This document shows, in pieces, positions 28,232 through 38,546 of a stretch of 64,000 nt of DNA. Both the position numbers and the translations under genes were made by a program. The stretch comes from Pelagibacteraceae bacterium. GTDB taxonomy: Bacteria > Pseudomonadota > Alphaproteobacteria > Pelagibacterales > Pelagibacteraceae. The stretch is taken from assembly GCA_008638205.1 (NCBI GenBank), contig VTPO01000005.1:1-64000 (forward strand), in the 5' to 3' direction. The notes beneath the pieces are model-generated. The model was not told where the DNA came from, did no database searches, and saw nothing but the letters and a program-made list of their open reading frames with translations. Numbering within the stretch: position 1 is the first letter of the stretch; each line of letters begins with the position of its first letter.

Positions 28232-28885
28232 ATGTTTTTATCTATCCGGAGCATTCCTAAAGTATCTTGGAGTTCTAATAATCCATTAAATTTTAAGCCT
28301 AAAATTTCTACATTTTTATTTTTGTGTATTGGACTTTCTATTTTTGGTTTGGGGGAGGGATTGATAATGATTTCTTATATAGGAAATTCACCCTGGCAAG
28401 TATTAGCCCAGGGTATTGCTTTGCACGCTAATTTTTCCATAGGGTTTATAACCTTTCTAATAAGTATTTCCGTATTATCTCTTTGGATATTTTTAGGACA
28501 AAAACCTGGCATGGGAACTTTTTTAAATGCTATTATTATTGCAGCAATGATTGATCTTTCTATTGCTTTAATACCCACACCAGAAGTTTATATGTCTAAA
28601 TTTATTATGTTAGTTTGTGGAGTGTTACTTGTCGGATTTGGAAGCGGTTTGTATTTAATTGCTAACTTAGGGCCTGGTCCAAGAGACGGATTAATGACCG
28701 GCCTTCAAAAAAAAACTAACCTACCGATTGCTGCAGTAAGAGCCTTTATTGAAATAACAGTAGCTACTGTTGGTTGGTATTTGGGTGGAACTTTAGGTGA
28801 GGGTACTCTTTTGTTTGCCTTTGGAATTGGACCGGCGGTTGCTTTGGGATTGTTTTTAGTTTCAAGATTTTACGCTAAAAATTAG
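28232..28885 (+). CDS. YczE/YitT-like membrane protein
   Basis: Multi-TM; GSGLYLIANLGPGPRDGLMTGL. Confidence 0.8.
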   Translation: MFLSIRSIPKVSWSSNNPLNFKPKISTFLFLCIGLSIFGLGEGLIMISYIGNSPWQVLAQGIALHANFSIGFITFLISISVLSLWIFLGQKPGMGTFLNAIIIAAMIDLSIALIPTPEVYMSKFIMLVCGVLLVGFGSGLYLIANLGPGPRDGLMTGLQKKTNLPIAAVRAFIEITVATVGWYLGGTLGEGTLLFAFGIGPAVALGLFLVSRFYAKN

Positions 28886-29195
28886 CCATATGCATGCTTG
28901 AAATTAGTGTAAAGATTTTTTTTAAATCAAGTTCTTGAGATTTGAGTTTGATTAATCCATCTAATCCAATCAAAACAACATTTGCAGTTGGAATTTCCTT
29001 TGGTTTATTGAGAGAATTAAAACAAACAACTTCTATTTTATTCTTTTTAATTTCTATTCTTGATTTTTCTAAAATAGACTTTGTTTGAACCGCATTGAAG
29101 GTACTCTCCTCTATAAGAAGAATTCTTTTTTTCCATAGAAGTTGACTTAAATCCAAAATATTATCAGTTAATTTTTCTGTGCGGACTTCCAGCAT
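28875..29195 (-). CDS. DUF4174-like small protein
   Basis: WKKRILLIEEST, VVLIGLDGLIKLKSQELDLKKIFTLISSMHM. Confidence 0.6.
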   Translation of the reverse strand: MLEVRTEKLTDNILDLSQLLWKKRILLIEESTFNAVQTKSILEKSRIEIKKNKIEVVCFNSLNKPKEIPTANVVLIGLDGLIKLKSQELDLKKIFTLISSMHMANF

Positions 29196-30273
29196 ATTTA
29201 GAAAGGGGTCTTATCAGCTTGTTACTAGATAATTGCTCCATGATATGGGCACACCATCCAGTTATTCTTGAAACAACAAAAATTGGAGTGAAAAAATCTA
29301 TATCAAATCCCATTAATTGATAGGCAGGTCCTGCTGGAAAATCTAAATTAGGTTTAATATTTTTTTCTCTTAACATTGTATCTTCTAAAATTTTTGAAAT
29401 TTTTGGTAACTCTTTATTTTGATAAAACTCAGCAGTTTTGTAATAATACTCAGTCATAGTGGGAACTCTAGAGTCACCATCTCTATAAACTCTGTGACCA
29501 AACCCCATAATTAATTCTTTATTTTTGATTTTATTTAAAATGAATTCTTCAGCTTTATCTGCAGAGCCAACTTCATTCAACATATGGGCCACCGCTTCAT
29601 TGGCACCACCGTGCAGTGGACCTTTCAAACTAGCAATTCCACCCACTACTGCTCCATGCATATCGGAAAGACTGCTGGTGATAACGCGGGATGTAAATGT
29701 AGATGCATTAAAGCTATGTTCTGCATAAAGAATCATTGAAACATCAAAAGCTTTTACCACTTCTGGGCTTGGAACTTTTCCAAAGGACATATGAAAGAAG
29801 TTTTCGCTAAAACTCAAACTGAGATCTGGGTTAATTATTTCTTGACCCTTTCTAATTCTAAAATTTGCTGCTACCGCAGTTGAAATTTGAGCTAATAATC
29901 TCATAGATTTCCTCATATTAGATTCTGGAGAATTATCTTCAGTATCAGGATCTTCTAATCCCATGTGACTCACTGTAGTCCTGGTTGTATCCATGGGATG
30001 GGCATTTTTGGGGTAATTTTTTATAATATTTTTTAGAGTATCGCTAATATTTCTATTAGTTCTTTCGTACTCTTCAAAAGCTTTTAATTCATCTGGATTT
30101 GGTAATTCACCATGAAGAAGCAGATATGCCACTTGTTCAAAATTACATTTTGCACACAATTCTTGGACAGCATAACCTCTATAGGTAAGAGAGTTTATTT
30201 CAGGCATAACCTCAGAAACTTTAGTTTCATCAGAAATAACTCCTACTAAACCTTTTTTAATTTCATCACTCAT
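29164..30273 (-). CDS. prpC: 2-methylcitrate/citrate synthase
   Basis: GLVGVISDETKVSEV, LSDMHGAVVGGIASLKGPLHGGANEAV, GFGHRVYRDGDSR; downstream of prpB. Confidence 0.92.
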   Translation of the reverse strand: MSDEIKKGLVGVISDETKVSEVMPEINSLTYRGYAVQELCAKCNFEQVAYLLLHGELPNPDELKAFEEYERTNRNISDTLKNIIKNYPKNAHPMDTTRTTVSHMGLEDPDTEDNSPESNMRKSMRLLAQISTAVAANFRIRKGQEIINPDLSLSFSENFFHMSFGKVPSPEVVKAFDVSMILYAEHSFNASTFTSRVITSSLSDMHGAVVGGIASLKGPLHGGANEAVAHMLNEVGSADKAEEFILNKIKNKELIMGFGHRVYRDGDSRVPTMTEYYYKTAEFYQNKELPKISKILEDTMLREKNIKPNLDFPAGPAYQLMGFDIDFFTPIFVVSRITGWCAHIMEQLSSNKLIRPLSKYAGSPHRKIN

Positions 30274-31179
30274 TTATTCGTGTCCTTTAGTACCAAAATT
30301 AAAAACCGATTGGTCAAACTCACCATACTTTTCATAATTAACTAGTTCATATAGTCTTTTTCTAGTTTGCATTTTATCAATAACATTATTTTGATGACCT
30401 TCTTCAAAGATTTGTTTTAAACCGTCTTCAACATTCTTGAGTGCTAATCGTTGTGTGGTTACTGGATAAATAACTATATTATACCCTAAATTTTCTAGCT
30501 GCTCTTTAGTTAGTAGTTTGGACTTTCCAAATTCAGTCATGTTTGAGAGTAAATAAACTTTTATTTTTTTTCTAAATTCTTCAAATTCTTTTTCATCCTT
30601 TAAAGCTTCAGGAAAAATAATGTCAGCACCAGCATCCACGTATGCCTGAGCTCTTGCAATAGTCTTTTCCAATCCTTCAACAGCATTGGCATCTGTTCTT
30701 GCAATTACCTGAAAGTTACTATCTTTTTTTGCTTTTACCGCAGCTTTAATTTTTTTTACCATTTCTTCTGTCGGAACCAGATCTTTATTATCAAGATGAC
30801 CGCATCGTTTAGGATTCATTTGGTCTTCTATGTGACAGCCAGATACTCCTAGTCCTTCTATAGTTTCAATAGTTCTTGAAACATTCATAGCCTCACCAAA
30901 CCCTGTATCAATATCTATAATGGTTGGAAGATTAGTTACTCTAGCAATCTGATGAGATTTAGTAGAGACATCATGCAAAGTAGTAAGCCCAATATCTGGC
31001 ATTCCAAGGTCATTAGCCATAACTCCACCCGATACGTAAACTCCATCATAGCCAATTTCTTCAATCAGTTTTGCAACTAAAGCGTTATAAGCACCAGGAA
31101 ATCTTAGTAAATTTCCAGTTTTTAATTTTGCAACTAGATCTTGTTTTTTTTGCTTGGGGTCTTTTTTAATAAAATGCAT
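30274..31179 (-). CDS. prpB: Methylisocitrate lyase
   Basis: FPGAYNALVAKLIEEIGYDGVYVSGG, DIDTGFGEAMNV, HIEDQMNPKRCGHL. Confidence 0.94.
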   Translation of the reverse strand: MHFIKKDPKQKKQDLVAKLKTGNLLRFPGAYNALVAKLIEEIGYDGVYVSGGVMANDLGMPDIGLTTLHDVSTKSHQIARVTNLPTIIDIDTGFGEAMNVSRTIETIEGLGVSGCHIEDQMNPKRCGHLDNKDLVPTEEMVKKIKAAVKAKKDSNFQVIARTDANAVEGLEKTIARAQAYVDAGADIIFPEALKDEKEFEEFRKKIKVYLLSNMTEFGKSKLLTKEQLENLGYNIVIYPVTTQRLALKNVEDGLKQIFEEGHQNNVIDKMQTRKRLYELVNYEKYGEFDQSVFNFGTKGHE

Positions 31180-31224
31180 AGAACCTACTTATAGAGGTTT
31201 TTTTTACGATTCCCAAAAACTTTT

Positions 31225-31908
31225 TTAAATATTGAGTATTTTTTTAGATAAGTCTTTTATTTCTTTAAAACTATCCACTAAATGATCATGAAAAATCTGA
31301 TTATAGTTTTTTTCTGTATAGCCACCCTTTACCAAAATAAACTTAACCTTGGCAGCCTTGGAAGCTTCAGCGTCCGTTTCGCTATCTCCTATCATAATAG
31401 AGTTTTCAATTGGTATATTTAAGATTTCTAAAATTGAAGTTATATGTTGTGGGTTAGGCTTTCTATAATTAAAGGTATCGGCTCCAGCTATAAAATCAAA
31501 ATAATCATAAAGTTTAATTTCTTTTAAAAGTTTGATGGTTAGGTGTTCCATTTTATTAGTACATACTGCCAAATGAATTTTTTGATCTTTGCACCACTTT
31601 AAATAATCTATTACGCCAGGATTTATAACAGAACCTTTGCAAATATTTTTGCTATAAAAGTCTATAAACTCAGTAGTCATTTCTTTGTGAGTCTTCTCAT
31701 TAATTTTATTTTCCGTCTTTGTATTACGAGAGTTAGCCGAGCGCATAAGCATAGTTGCAGCACCTCTTCCTGCTAAATACCTAATGTCACTCAATGGTTT
31801 TTTTTCAAATCCGTATTTTTCCATAACATGATTGTGGGCTGACATTAAATCTGGAGCAGTTTCAACTAACGTTCCGTCGAGATCAAAAAGAATGGCTTTA
31901 TTTATCAT
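31225..31908 (-). CDS. gph: Phosphoglycolate phosphatase-like HAD hydrolase
   Basis: AILFDLDGTLVETAPDL, MIGDSETDAEASKAA. Confidence 0.88.
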   Translation of the reverse strand: MINKAILFDLDGTLVETAPDLMSAHNHVMEKYGFEKKPLSDIRYLAGRGAATMLMRSANSRNTKTENKINEKTHKEMTTEFIDFYSKNICKGSVINPGVIDYLKWCKDQKIHLAVCTNKMEHLTIKLLKEIKLYDYFDFIAGADTFNYRKPNPQHITSILEILNIPIENSIMIGDSETDAEASKAAKVKFILVKGGYTEKNYNQIFHDHLVDSFKEIKDLSKKILNI

Positions 31909-31965
31909 TTATTAAAGTTTTAGTAGGCAATAATTAGTGAGTTAAGATACTTTTTTCATTATTAT

Positions 31966-33285
31966 ATGAAGCAAGTAAAAATGGCAAACAATCTACATAT
32001 TCTTATATTAGCCGCAGGCAAGGGAACTAGAATGAGCTCCGATACTCCCAAAGTTATGCATACTTTGGCAGGCATTCCTATGATTGATCATGTTATTGCC
32101 AAAGCAAAACTACTAAGGCCCTTTCAGATTTCTATTATGATTAATAAGAGTTTATCAGGATTAAAAAAAAAGTATCCTGATGTACAAATGCTTCTGCAGG
32201 AGCCACAACTAGGAACGGGCCACGCAGTACAAATATTTCAAAAAAAAAATAAACTCGACAATAATAGCAAGCTAATAGTTTTGTATGGAGACAATCCTTT
32301 AATTGATTTGCATGATCTAAAAAATATGAATGAGCAGTTATTTAAAAATGACGTTGTGATAATGGGCTTTCAACCAAAAATTAATACCGGCTATGGAATT
32401 GTAGTGGAGAACAAAGGAAAAGTTTTAAAGATTGTTGAGTTCAAAGATGCATCTGCAATTCAGAAAAAAATTAAAACTTGCAACTCTGGAATCATGGCGT
32501 TCAGCTCAAAAGCCCTGAAATTAGTCAGTCAAATTAAAAATAATAACGCTAAAAAAGAGTTTTATTTGACCGATATTGTAAAACTATCAAAAAAGTATAA
32601 TCATAAAATAAAGCTTATTAATGCAAAAGATGTCAAAACTGCATTGGGAATTAATGACATGTATGAGCTTGGAGTAGCAGAAACAATTATGCAAAATCAA
32701 TTACGCAAAAAAGCTATGAAGGGTGGAGTTCAAATGATTGCTCCTGAAACTGTTTTTTTATCTAAGGATACAATTTTCGGAAAAAATGTTAAAATTGAAC
32801 CATATGTTGTAATTGCATCTAAAGTCAAAATTGGAAATGATGTTGTTATTCATTCCTTTTCTCACATTGAAGGCGCTATCATTAAAAATAAAGTTTCCAT
32901 AGGACCTTACGCCAGAATTAGACCTGGAACTGTACTAGAAAATAATTCAAAGATTGGTAATTTTGTAGAAACTAAAAACTCTATAATCAATAAAAATTCT
33001 AAAATTAATCATCTATCCTATGTTGGAGACACTACGATCGAAGAGGATGTTAATATTGGTGCCGGCACTATCACTTGCAATTATGACGGAGTTAAAAAAA
33101 ACAAAACGTTGATTAAAAAAGGATCTTTTATAGGATCCAATAGCTCTTTGGTGGCCCCTGTAACTGTAGGTAAAAATTCTATTATTGGAGCAGGGTCGGT
33201 CATTACGAAGGATGTTCCAGACAATACCTTGGCACTTACCAGGGCTAAGCAGAAAAAAGTAAAACTAAATAAGAAAAAAAAATAG
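31966..33285 (+). CDS. glmU: Bifunctional N-acetylglucosamine-1-phosphate uridyltransferase / glucosamine-1-phosphate acetyltransferase
   Basis: LAAGKGTRMSSDTPKVMH, QLGTGHAVQ, left-handed beta-helix hexapeptide C-terminus. Confidence 0.95.
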   Translation: MKQVKMANNLHILILAAGKGTRMSSDTPKVMHTLAGIPMIDHVIAKAKLLRPFQISIMINKSLSGLKKKYPDVQMLLQEPQLGTGHAVQIFQKKNKLDNNSKLIVLYGDNPLIDLHDLKNMNEQLFKNDVVIMGFQPKINTGYGIVVENKGKVLKIVEFKDASAIQKKIKTCNSGIMAFSSKALKLVSQIKNNNAKKEFYLTDIVKLSKKYNHKIKLINAKDVKTALGINDMYELGVAETIMQNQLRKKAMKGGVQMIAPETVFLSKDTIFGKNVKIEPYVVIASKVKIGNDVVIHSFSHIEGAIIKNKVSIGPYARIRPGTVLENNSKIGNFVETKNSIINKNSKINHLSYVGDTTIEEDVNIGAGTITCNYDGVKKNKTLIKKGSFIGSNSSLVAPVTVGKNSIIGAGSVITKDVPDNTLALTRAKQKKVKLNKKKK

Positions 33286-35106
33286 ATGTGTGGAATTATA
33301 GGAATTGCTAGTTCAAAGCCTGTTGTAAGCAATATTATAAGCTCGCTAAAAAAATTAGAGTATAGAGGTTACGATTCAGCAGGCATTGCCACATTTTCAA
33401 ATAATTTTATTGATGAAATTAAATGTGAAGGAAGAGTGGATAAGTTAGAAAAAATCTGTTCTAAAAAAACGTTTGCTGGAATAGTCGGCATTGGCCATGT
33501 TCGATGGGCTACTCATGGCGTTCCGAATGAGATTAATGCTCACCCACATTCTAACGAAAGCGTCTCGGTAGTTCACAATGGTATTATTGAAAATTCAACT
33601 ATTTTAAAAAAATTATTAGAAAAAAAAGGTTACAAATTTAAATCACAAACAGACACCGAAGTTATTACCGCTTTACTTTCAGAAAATTTAAAAAAAAACA
33701 CACCTCTTGTAGCTATTCAAAAAACATTAGAAAAGTTGCATGGAAGCTACGCTTTGGGGATTTTATTTAAAGATAATCCCAATTTAATTGTAGGAGCTAG
33801 AAGAGGCTCGCCTTTGGCGGTGGGTTATGGGCACAATGAAAACTATTTAGGTTCGGATTCTTACGCTTTAAAATCGATGACTAATAAAATTTCTTACTTA
33901 GAGGACGGTGAAATTTGCTTGTTAACAAAAGACAATGCTGAATTTTACAATTCCAAAGGAAAAAAAATTAATAAAAAAATATTAACTCTATCAGAAGATT
34001 CAGAAAGTTATGAAAAAGGTGACTTTAAGACGTTCATGCAAAAAGAAATTTTTGAACAACCCGACACAGCCAAATCTTGTATTAATGAATACGTAGATCA
34101 TTTGCGAGATGATATTAATATCTACAATCTTCCTTGGGATATTCAAGAAATAGATACAATTACGTTAATTGGCTGCGGTACTGCATACCATGCCTGTATG
34201 ATTGCTAAATATTGGTTAGAGGAACTAACTTCTTTAGATGTGGCAATCGATATAGCTTCTGAATTTCGTTATAAAACTAATAGATTTAAAAAAAATAACT
34301 TATATATTTTTGTTTCTCAATCAGGAGAAACAGCAGATACGTTTGCTGCTCTAGAGCTTTGTAAAAAAAATAAAATGAAAACATTGAGTATTGTCAATGT
34401 AGTGGAAAGCTCTATTGCAAGAAATTCTGATTTTGTACTGCCCATTCATTGTGGTGCAGAGATTGGGGTAGCTTCTACGAAAGCTTTTACTGGCCAAATG
34501 CTAGTTTTATATATTCTTACTTTAAAAATCTCTTTTTTAAAAAAAAATATTAATAAAAAATTATTCGAGCAAAAAATTAAAGAATTAAAAAAACTTCCTA
34601 AATTGATCAAGGCAACTTTATCTGTAGAATCGGATATTGAAAATATTAGTAATACTTTTGCAAATGCAAAGGGCTCGATGTTTCTTGGAAGAGGATTTGC
34701 TTATCCGATTGCCATGGAAGGAGCCCTCAAATTAAAAGAACTATGTTACGTACATGCTGAAGGTTACCCAGCCGGTGAAATGAAACATGGCCCCTTGGCG
34801 CTTATAGAAGAGGGAATTCCAGTGGTGGTTTTGGCACCAAGAGATAAATATTATGAAAAAACCCTATCCAATATGCAGGAAGTTATATCTAGAGGTGCAA
34901 AAGTTTTGTTAATAAGCAACAAAAGTAAAGATGAAATTTCTAGTGAAAATGTCTGGAAGACAATCGAAGTAGAAAAAACATCGGACGAGCTATTACCTTT
35001 CTTACTAACAATCCCTTTGCAAATTCTTGCCTTTCATTGTGCCAAGACCAAAGGGTACGATATTGACAAGCCTAGAAATCTAGCAAAATCAGTTACAGTT
35101 GAATAA
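33286..35106 (+). CDS. glmS: Glutamine-fructose-6-phosphate aminotransferase
   Basis: MCGIIGIASSKPVV, LEYRGYDSAGIAT, two SIS domains, PRNLAKSVTVE end. Confidence 0.97.
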   Translation: MCGIIGIASSKPVVSNIISSLKKLEYRGYDSAGIATFSNNFIDEIKCEGRVDKLEKICSKKTFAGIVGIGHVRWATHGVPNEINAHPHSNESVSVVHNGIIENSTILKKLLEKKGYKFKSQTDTEVITALLSENLKKNTPLVAIQKTLEKLHGSYALGILFKDNPNLIVGARRGSPLAVGYGHNENYLGSDSYALKSMTNKISYLEDGEICLLTKDNAEFYNSKGKKINKKILTLSEDSESYEKGDFKTFMQKEIFEQPDTAKSCINEYVDHLRDDINIYNLPWDIQEIDTITLIGCGTAYHACMIAKYWLEELTSLDVAIDIASEFRYKTNRFKKNNLYIFVSQSGETADTFAALELCKKNKMKTLSIVNVVESSIARNSDFVLPIHCGAEIGVASTKAFTGQMLVLYILTLKISFLKKNINKKLFEQKIKELKKLPKLIKATLSVESDIENISNTFANAKGSMFLGRGFAYPIAMEGALKLKELCYVHAEGYPAGEMKHGPLALIEEGIPVVVLAPRDKYYEKTLSNMQEVISRGAKVLLISNKSKDEISSENVWKTIEVEKTSDELLPFLLTIPLQILAFHCAKTKGYDIDKPRNLAKSVTVE

Positions 35107-35112
35107 GCTTAA

Positions 35113-35856
35113 ATGAACTTGTATTTTTATGCTTCTAAAATTTTAGGTCCATTAATACTTCCTAGCAACTTTCTTATTCTTGCTCTAATTATTTTTTTTT
35201 ATCTAGGTGTTTGGAAGAATAAAGACAATTTTAAAAAAATATTTTCTATATTTTTTATAATTTTTTCAATGATATCTTTATTACCAATGGGAAATAAATT
35301 AATTTATCATGTCTTAGCAAAAAATTATAAAAATAATAAACTTCCTAAAAATATCGATTATATTTTTGTTCCTAGCGGAGATGTAAAAAGAATAATTTAT
35401 GCTGTTAAGATTAAAAATTATTACTTACCAGAAAAAGTAAAGATTATTTACTCTAGTGGAAATATATATTTAGATCCAAAAAGTGGACAAGATTCAGAAA
35501 CCTCATTTACTCAAATAATTATACAAAATTCAAATATAGATAAAGAAGACATTGTCCTTTTGCCAAATGCCAGAAATACCATTGAAAATTTTAAACAACT
35601 CAAACTTTTTTTAGCAAAAGAAAGTAATAAAAAAGTTTTGTTAGTGACAAGCACCTATCACATGAAGAGGTCTTTAATAATCGCCAGAAAATTTGATCTC
35701 AAATTTGTAGGCTTTCTTCCTATCACTTCTAAAAAAAATAATTCTTTTAGTTTAGTTAATTTTTATCAACATATAAATTTTAAAGCAAACCTATCTTCTT
35801 TTGATCTTTTTTTTAGAGAACTAGTTGGTATATTGGCTGTAAAAATTATGCTTTAA
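35113..35856 (+). CDS. YdcF/ElyC family protein (DUF218)
   Basis: N-terminal TM pair; NARNTIENFK, KVLLVTSTYHMKRSLIIARK. Confidence 0.87.
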   Translation: MNLYFYASKILGPLILPSNFLILALIIFFYLGVWKNKDNFKKIFSIFFIIFSMISLLPMGNKLIYHVLAKNYKNNKLPKNIDYIFVPSGDVKRIIYAVKIKNYYLPEKVKIIYSSGNIYLDPKSGQDSETSFTQIIIQNSNIDKEDIVLLPNARNTIENFKQLKLFLAKESNKKVLLVTSTYHMKRSLIIARKFDLKFVGFLPITSKKNNSFSLVNFYQHINFKANLSSFDLFFRELVGILAVKIML

Positions 35857-35875
35857 TTAAAAAAAGGAGTACTAA

Positions 35876-36325
35876 ATGTTAAATGTATATTTGGCTGGAG
35901 AAATTCATAGTAATTGGAGAGAGGAAATTATTCAACTGTGCAAAAAAGAAAAACTGAATATTGTTTTTTCTTCACCTGTAACAAATCATGAAGCCTCAGA
36001 TAATTGTGGTATTGAGATATTGGGGGCAGAGGAAAAGAATTTCTGGAAAGATAGCAAAGGTGCCAATATCAATTCTATAAAAACTAAAAAATCTATTAAA
36101 GATTGCGATGTTGTGATTGTCAAATTTGGAGAAAAATATAAACAATGGAATGCAGCTTTTGATGCTGGTTATGCTGCAGCATTAAACAAATCAATTATTG
36201 TTATTCATAATGATGAGCATCAGCATGCCCTGAAAGAAGTAGATGCATCTGCAGCAGCTGTTGCAAAAGACCAAAATCAAGCATTCCGTATATTAAAGTA
36301 TATATTAGAAGGGTCTTTGCAGTAG
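35876..36325 (+). CDS. YtoQ family protein
   Basis: LNVYLAGEIHSNWREEI, WNAAFDAGYAAALNKSIIVIH. Confidence 0.85.
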   Translation: MLNVYLAGEIHSNWREEIIQLCKKEKLNIVFSSPVTNHEASDNCGIEILGAEEKNFWKDSKGANINSIKTKKSIKDCDVVIVKFGEKYKQWNAAFDAGYAAALNKSIIVIHNDEHQHALKEVDASAAAVAKDQNQAFRILKYILEGSLQ

Positions 36326-36391
36326 GTATGTCTAATATTTAAATAAAGGACTTGTTGAGATAGCAAACTCGGTTTATATACTTCTAGTTGT

Positions 36392-37768
36392 ATGAGCACC
36401 TGGAAGCCAAATAGCTGGAAAAACAAACCGTCTAAACACCTACCTGAATACAAGGACCAGGATAAGCTTAATAATGTCCTAAAAGAAATATCTAATTTTC
36501 CACCATTAGTGTTTGCAGGTGAATCTAGATCTTTAAAAGATCATTTAGCAAAGGTTAGTCAAGGTAAGGCCTTTTTATTACAAGGGGGAGATTGTGCCGA
36601 AAGTTTTGCAGAGTTTCATCCAAACAATATAAGAGATTTTTTTAAACTTTTTTTACAGATGTCGTTAGTTTTAACGGTATCTTCTGGTTTGCCTATTGTA
36701 AAATTAGGAAGAATTGCAGGCCAATTCTCTAAACCAAGAAGCGCTCCTACAGAAACCAAAGATGGGTTGGAGTTACCTAGCTACCTAGGAGATAATATTA
36801 ATTCTATGGCTTTTGATGCCAAGGGAAGAGAACCAGATCCAGAACGACTATTAAAAGCATATTCTCAGTCAGCTTCTACATTAAATTTATTAAGAGCTTT
36901 TTCCCAAGGAGGATTTGCAGATTTAAATAAAGTTCATTTGTGGAATATGTCTTTTGTTAAAGACAAGGCTAAAGAAAAGTACAATGAAATTGAACAAAAG
37001 GTTTCTGACGCTCTAGACTTTATGAACGCTTGCGGAATTACTTCAGAAAACAATCGAAGACTTCGTACTGTTAATCTTTTTACTAGTCACGAAGCATTAT
37101 TACTTCCCGTTGAAGAGGCTATGACAAGAGTAGATTCTACTACAGGCGAATATCATGATACGTCGGCACATTTTTTATGGATTGGTGATAGAACTAGACA
37201 ATTAGATGGTGGACATGTTGAATTTTGCAAAGGAATTAAAAATCCGCTGGGGATTAAATGTGGTCCTACTTCTGACCCAGAAGAAATTGTAAAATTAACA
37301 GAAGTTTTAAACCCTGATAATGAAGCGGGAAGAATTACTTTAATTGCAAGATTTGGTCACGATAAAGTTCAAAAATTTTTACCAAAACTAATACAGGCTA
37401 TTAAAAAAGCTGGTAGAAACGTAATTTGGTCATGTGACCCTATGCATGGAAACACAGTAAAAGCATCCACAGGATTTAAGACTAGACCTTTTGAAAATGT
37501 AATTTCTGAAACTAAAAGTTTTTTTGAAGTCCATCAATCTGAAGGAACTTTTGCGGGAGGTTTGCATATTGAAATGACAGGTCAGGATGTAACTGAATGT
37601 ATTGGAGGAGCCCAAAATATTACCGATAAAGATTTGTCCGATAGATACCATACTCATTGTGATCCTAGACTAAATGCAAGTCAGGCATTAGAGCTAGCAT
37701 TCTTAATTTCAGGAGAAATTAAAAAAAACTCTAACTTTTCCAAATCTTCCATTAAAGCAGCGTCATAA
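36392..37768 (+). CDS. 3-deoxy-7-phosphoheptulonate synthase, class II
   Basis: WKPNSWKNKPSKHLPEY, GKAFLLQGGDCAESF, GQFSKPRSAPTE, WSCDPMHGNT. Confidence 0.95.
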   Translation: MSTWKPNSWKNKPSKHLPEYKDQDKLNNVLKEISNFPPLVFAGESRSLKDHLAKVSQGKAFLLQGGDCAESFAEFHPNNIRDFFKLFLQMSLVLTVSSGLPIVKLGRIAGQFSKPRSAPTETKDGLELPSYLGDNINSMAFDAKGREPDPERLLKAYSQSASTLNLLRAFSQGGFADLNKVHLWNMSFVKDKAKEKYNEIEQKVSDALDFMNACGITSENNRRLRTVNLFTSHEALLLPVEEAMTRVDSTTGEYHDTSAHFLWIGDRTRQLDGGHVEFCKGIKNPLGIKCGPTSDPEEIVKLTEVLNPDNEAGRITLIARFGHDKVQKFLPKLIQAIKKAGRNVIWSCDPMHGNTVKASTGFKTRPFENVISETKSFFEVHQSEGTFAGGLHIEMTGQDVTECIGGAQNITDKDLSDRYHTHCDPRLNASQALELAFLISGEIKKNSNFSKSSIKAAS

Positions 37769-37808
37769 TTATCTTAGATTTTTTAAGATATTTAAGTTAA
37801 AAAATACC

Positions 37809-38546
37809 ATGGAACCTAAAGAACGAATTTTATTTATCACTGGCTGGATTTTAGATTATTGCTCTAAAATGCCAAAAAAACCAGATAGTTTGGTGGTGGG
37901 GGTGTCAGGTGGAATTGATTCAGCTGTAGTTAGTACTATCTGTGCTGCTTCTGGATTTAAAACTTTTGCGTTGTCTATGCCTATCAAGCAAATAAAAGAG
38001 CAAGATGATTTAAGCAAAGTTCATTGCGATTGGCTTTTTGATAATTTTAAAAATGTGGAAGTTTTAAATATAAATCTAGATTCAACCTTTAGAGAATTTG
38101 AAAAAACTTTAGGTAAGAATAACAATGAACATGCTTTTGCAAATACCAGAGCTAGATTAAGAATGAGTACACTGTATCAAGTGGCAGGGTCTAACAATGG
38201 AATAGTAGTTGGAACGGGAAATAAAGTAGAAGACTTTGGTGTAGGTTTTTATACTAAATATGGAGATGGAGGAGTTGATATTTCTCCTATTGCGGATTGT
38301 ACCAAAACGCAGGTATGGGACATGGGTAAAGAACTTGGTATCAATCCATCCATTATTGATGCAGCTCCCACAGACGGACTTTGGTCTGACGGAAGAAACG
38401 ATGAGCAGCAATTGGGTATGAGCTATCAAGAGTTAGAAGAAGCCATGAGTAATCCCAATTCAGCTAATCGATCTAAATATTTAAAAATTAGAGAAATGAA
38501 TTTACACAAAATGAATCCCATACCAGTTTGTAAATTTGATGAGTAG
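37809..38546 (+). CDS. nadE: NH3-dependent NAD+ synthase
   Basis: VVGVSGGIDSAVVSTIC, GTGNKVEDFGVGFYTKYGDGGVDISPIAD. Confidence 0.94.
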   Translation: MEPKERILFITGWILDYCSKMPKKPDSLVVGVSGGIDSAVVSTICAASGFKTFALSMPIKQIKEQDDLSKVHCDWLFDNFKNVEVLNINLDSTFREFEKTLGKNNNEHAFANTRARLRMSTLYQVAGSNNGIVVGTGNKVEDFGVGFYTKYGDGGVDISPIADCTKTQVWDMGKELGINPSIIDAAPTDGLWSDGRNDEQQLGMSYQELEEAMSNPNSANRSKYLKIREMNLHKMNPIPVCKFDE

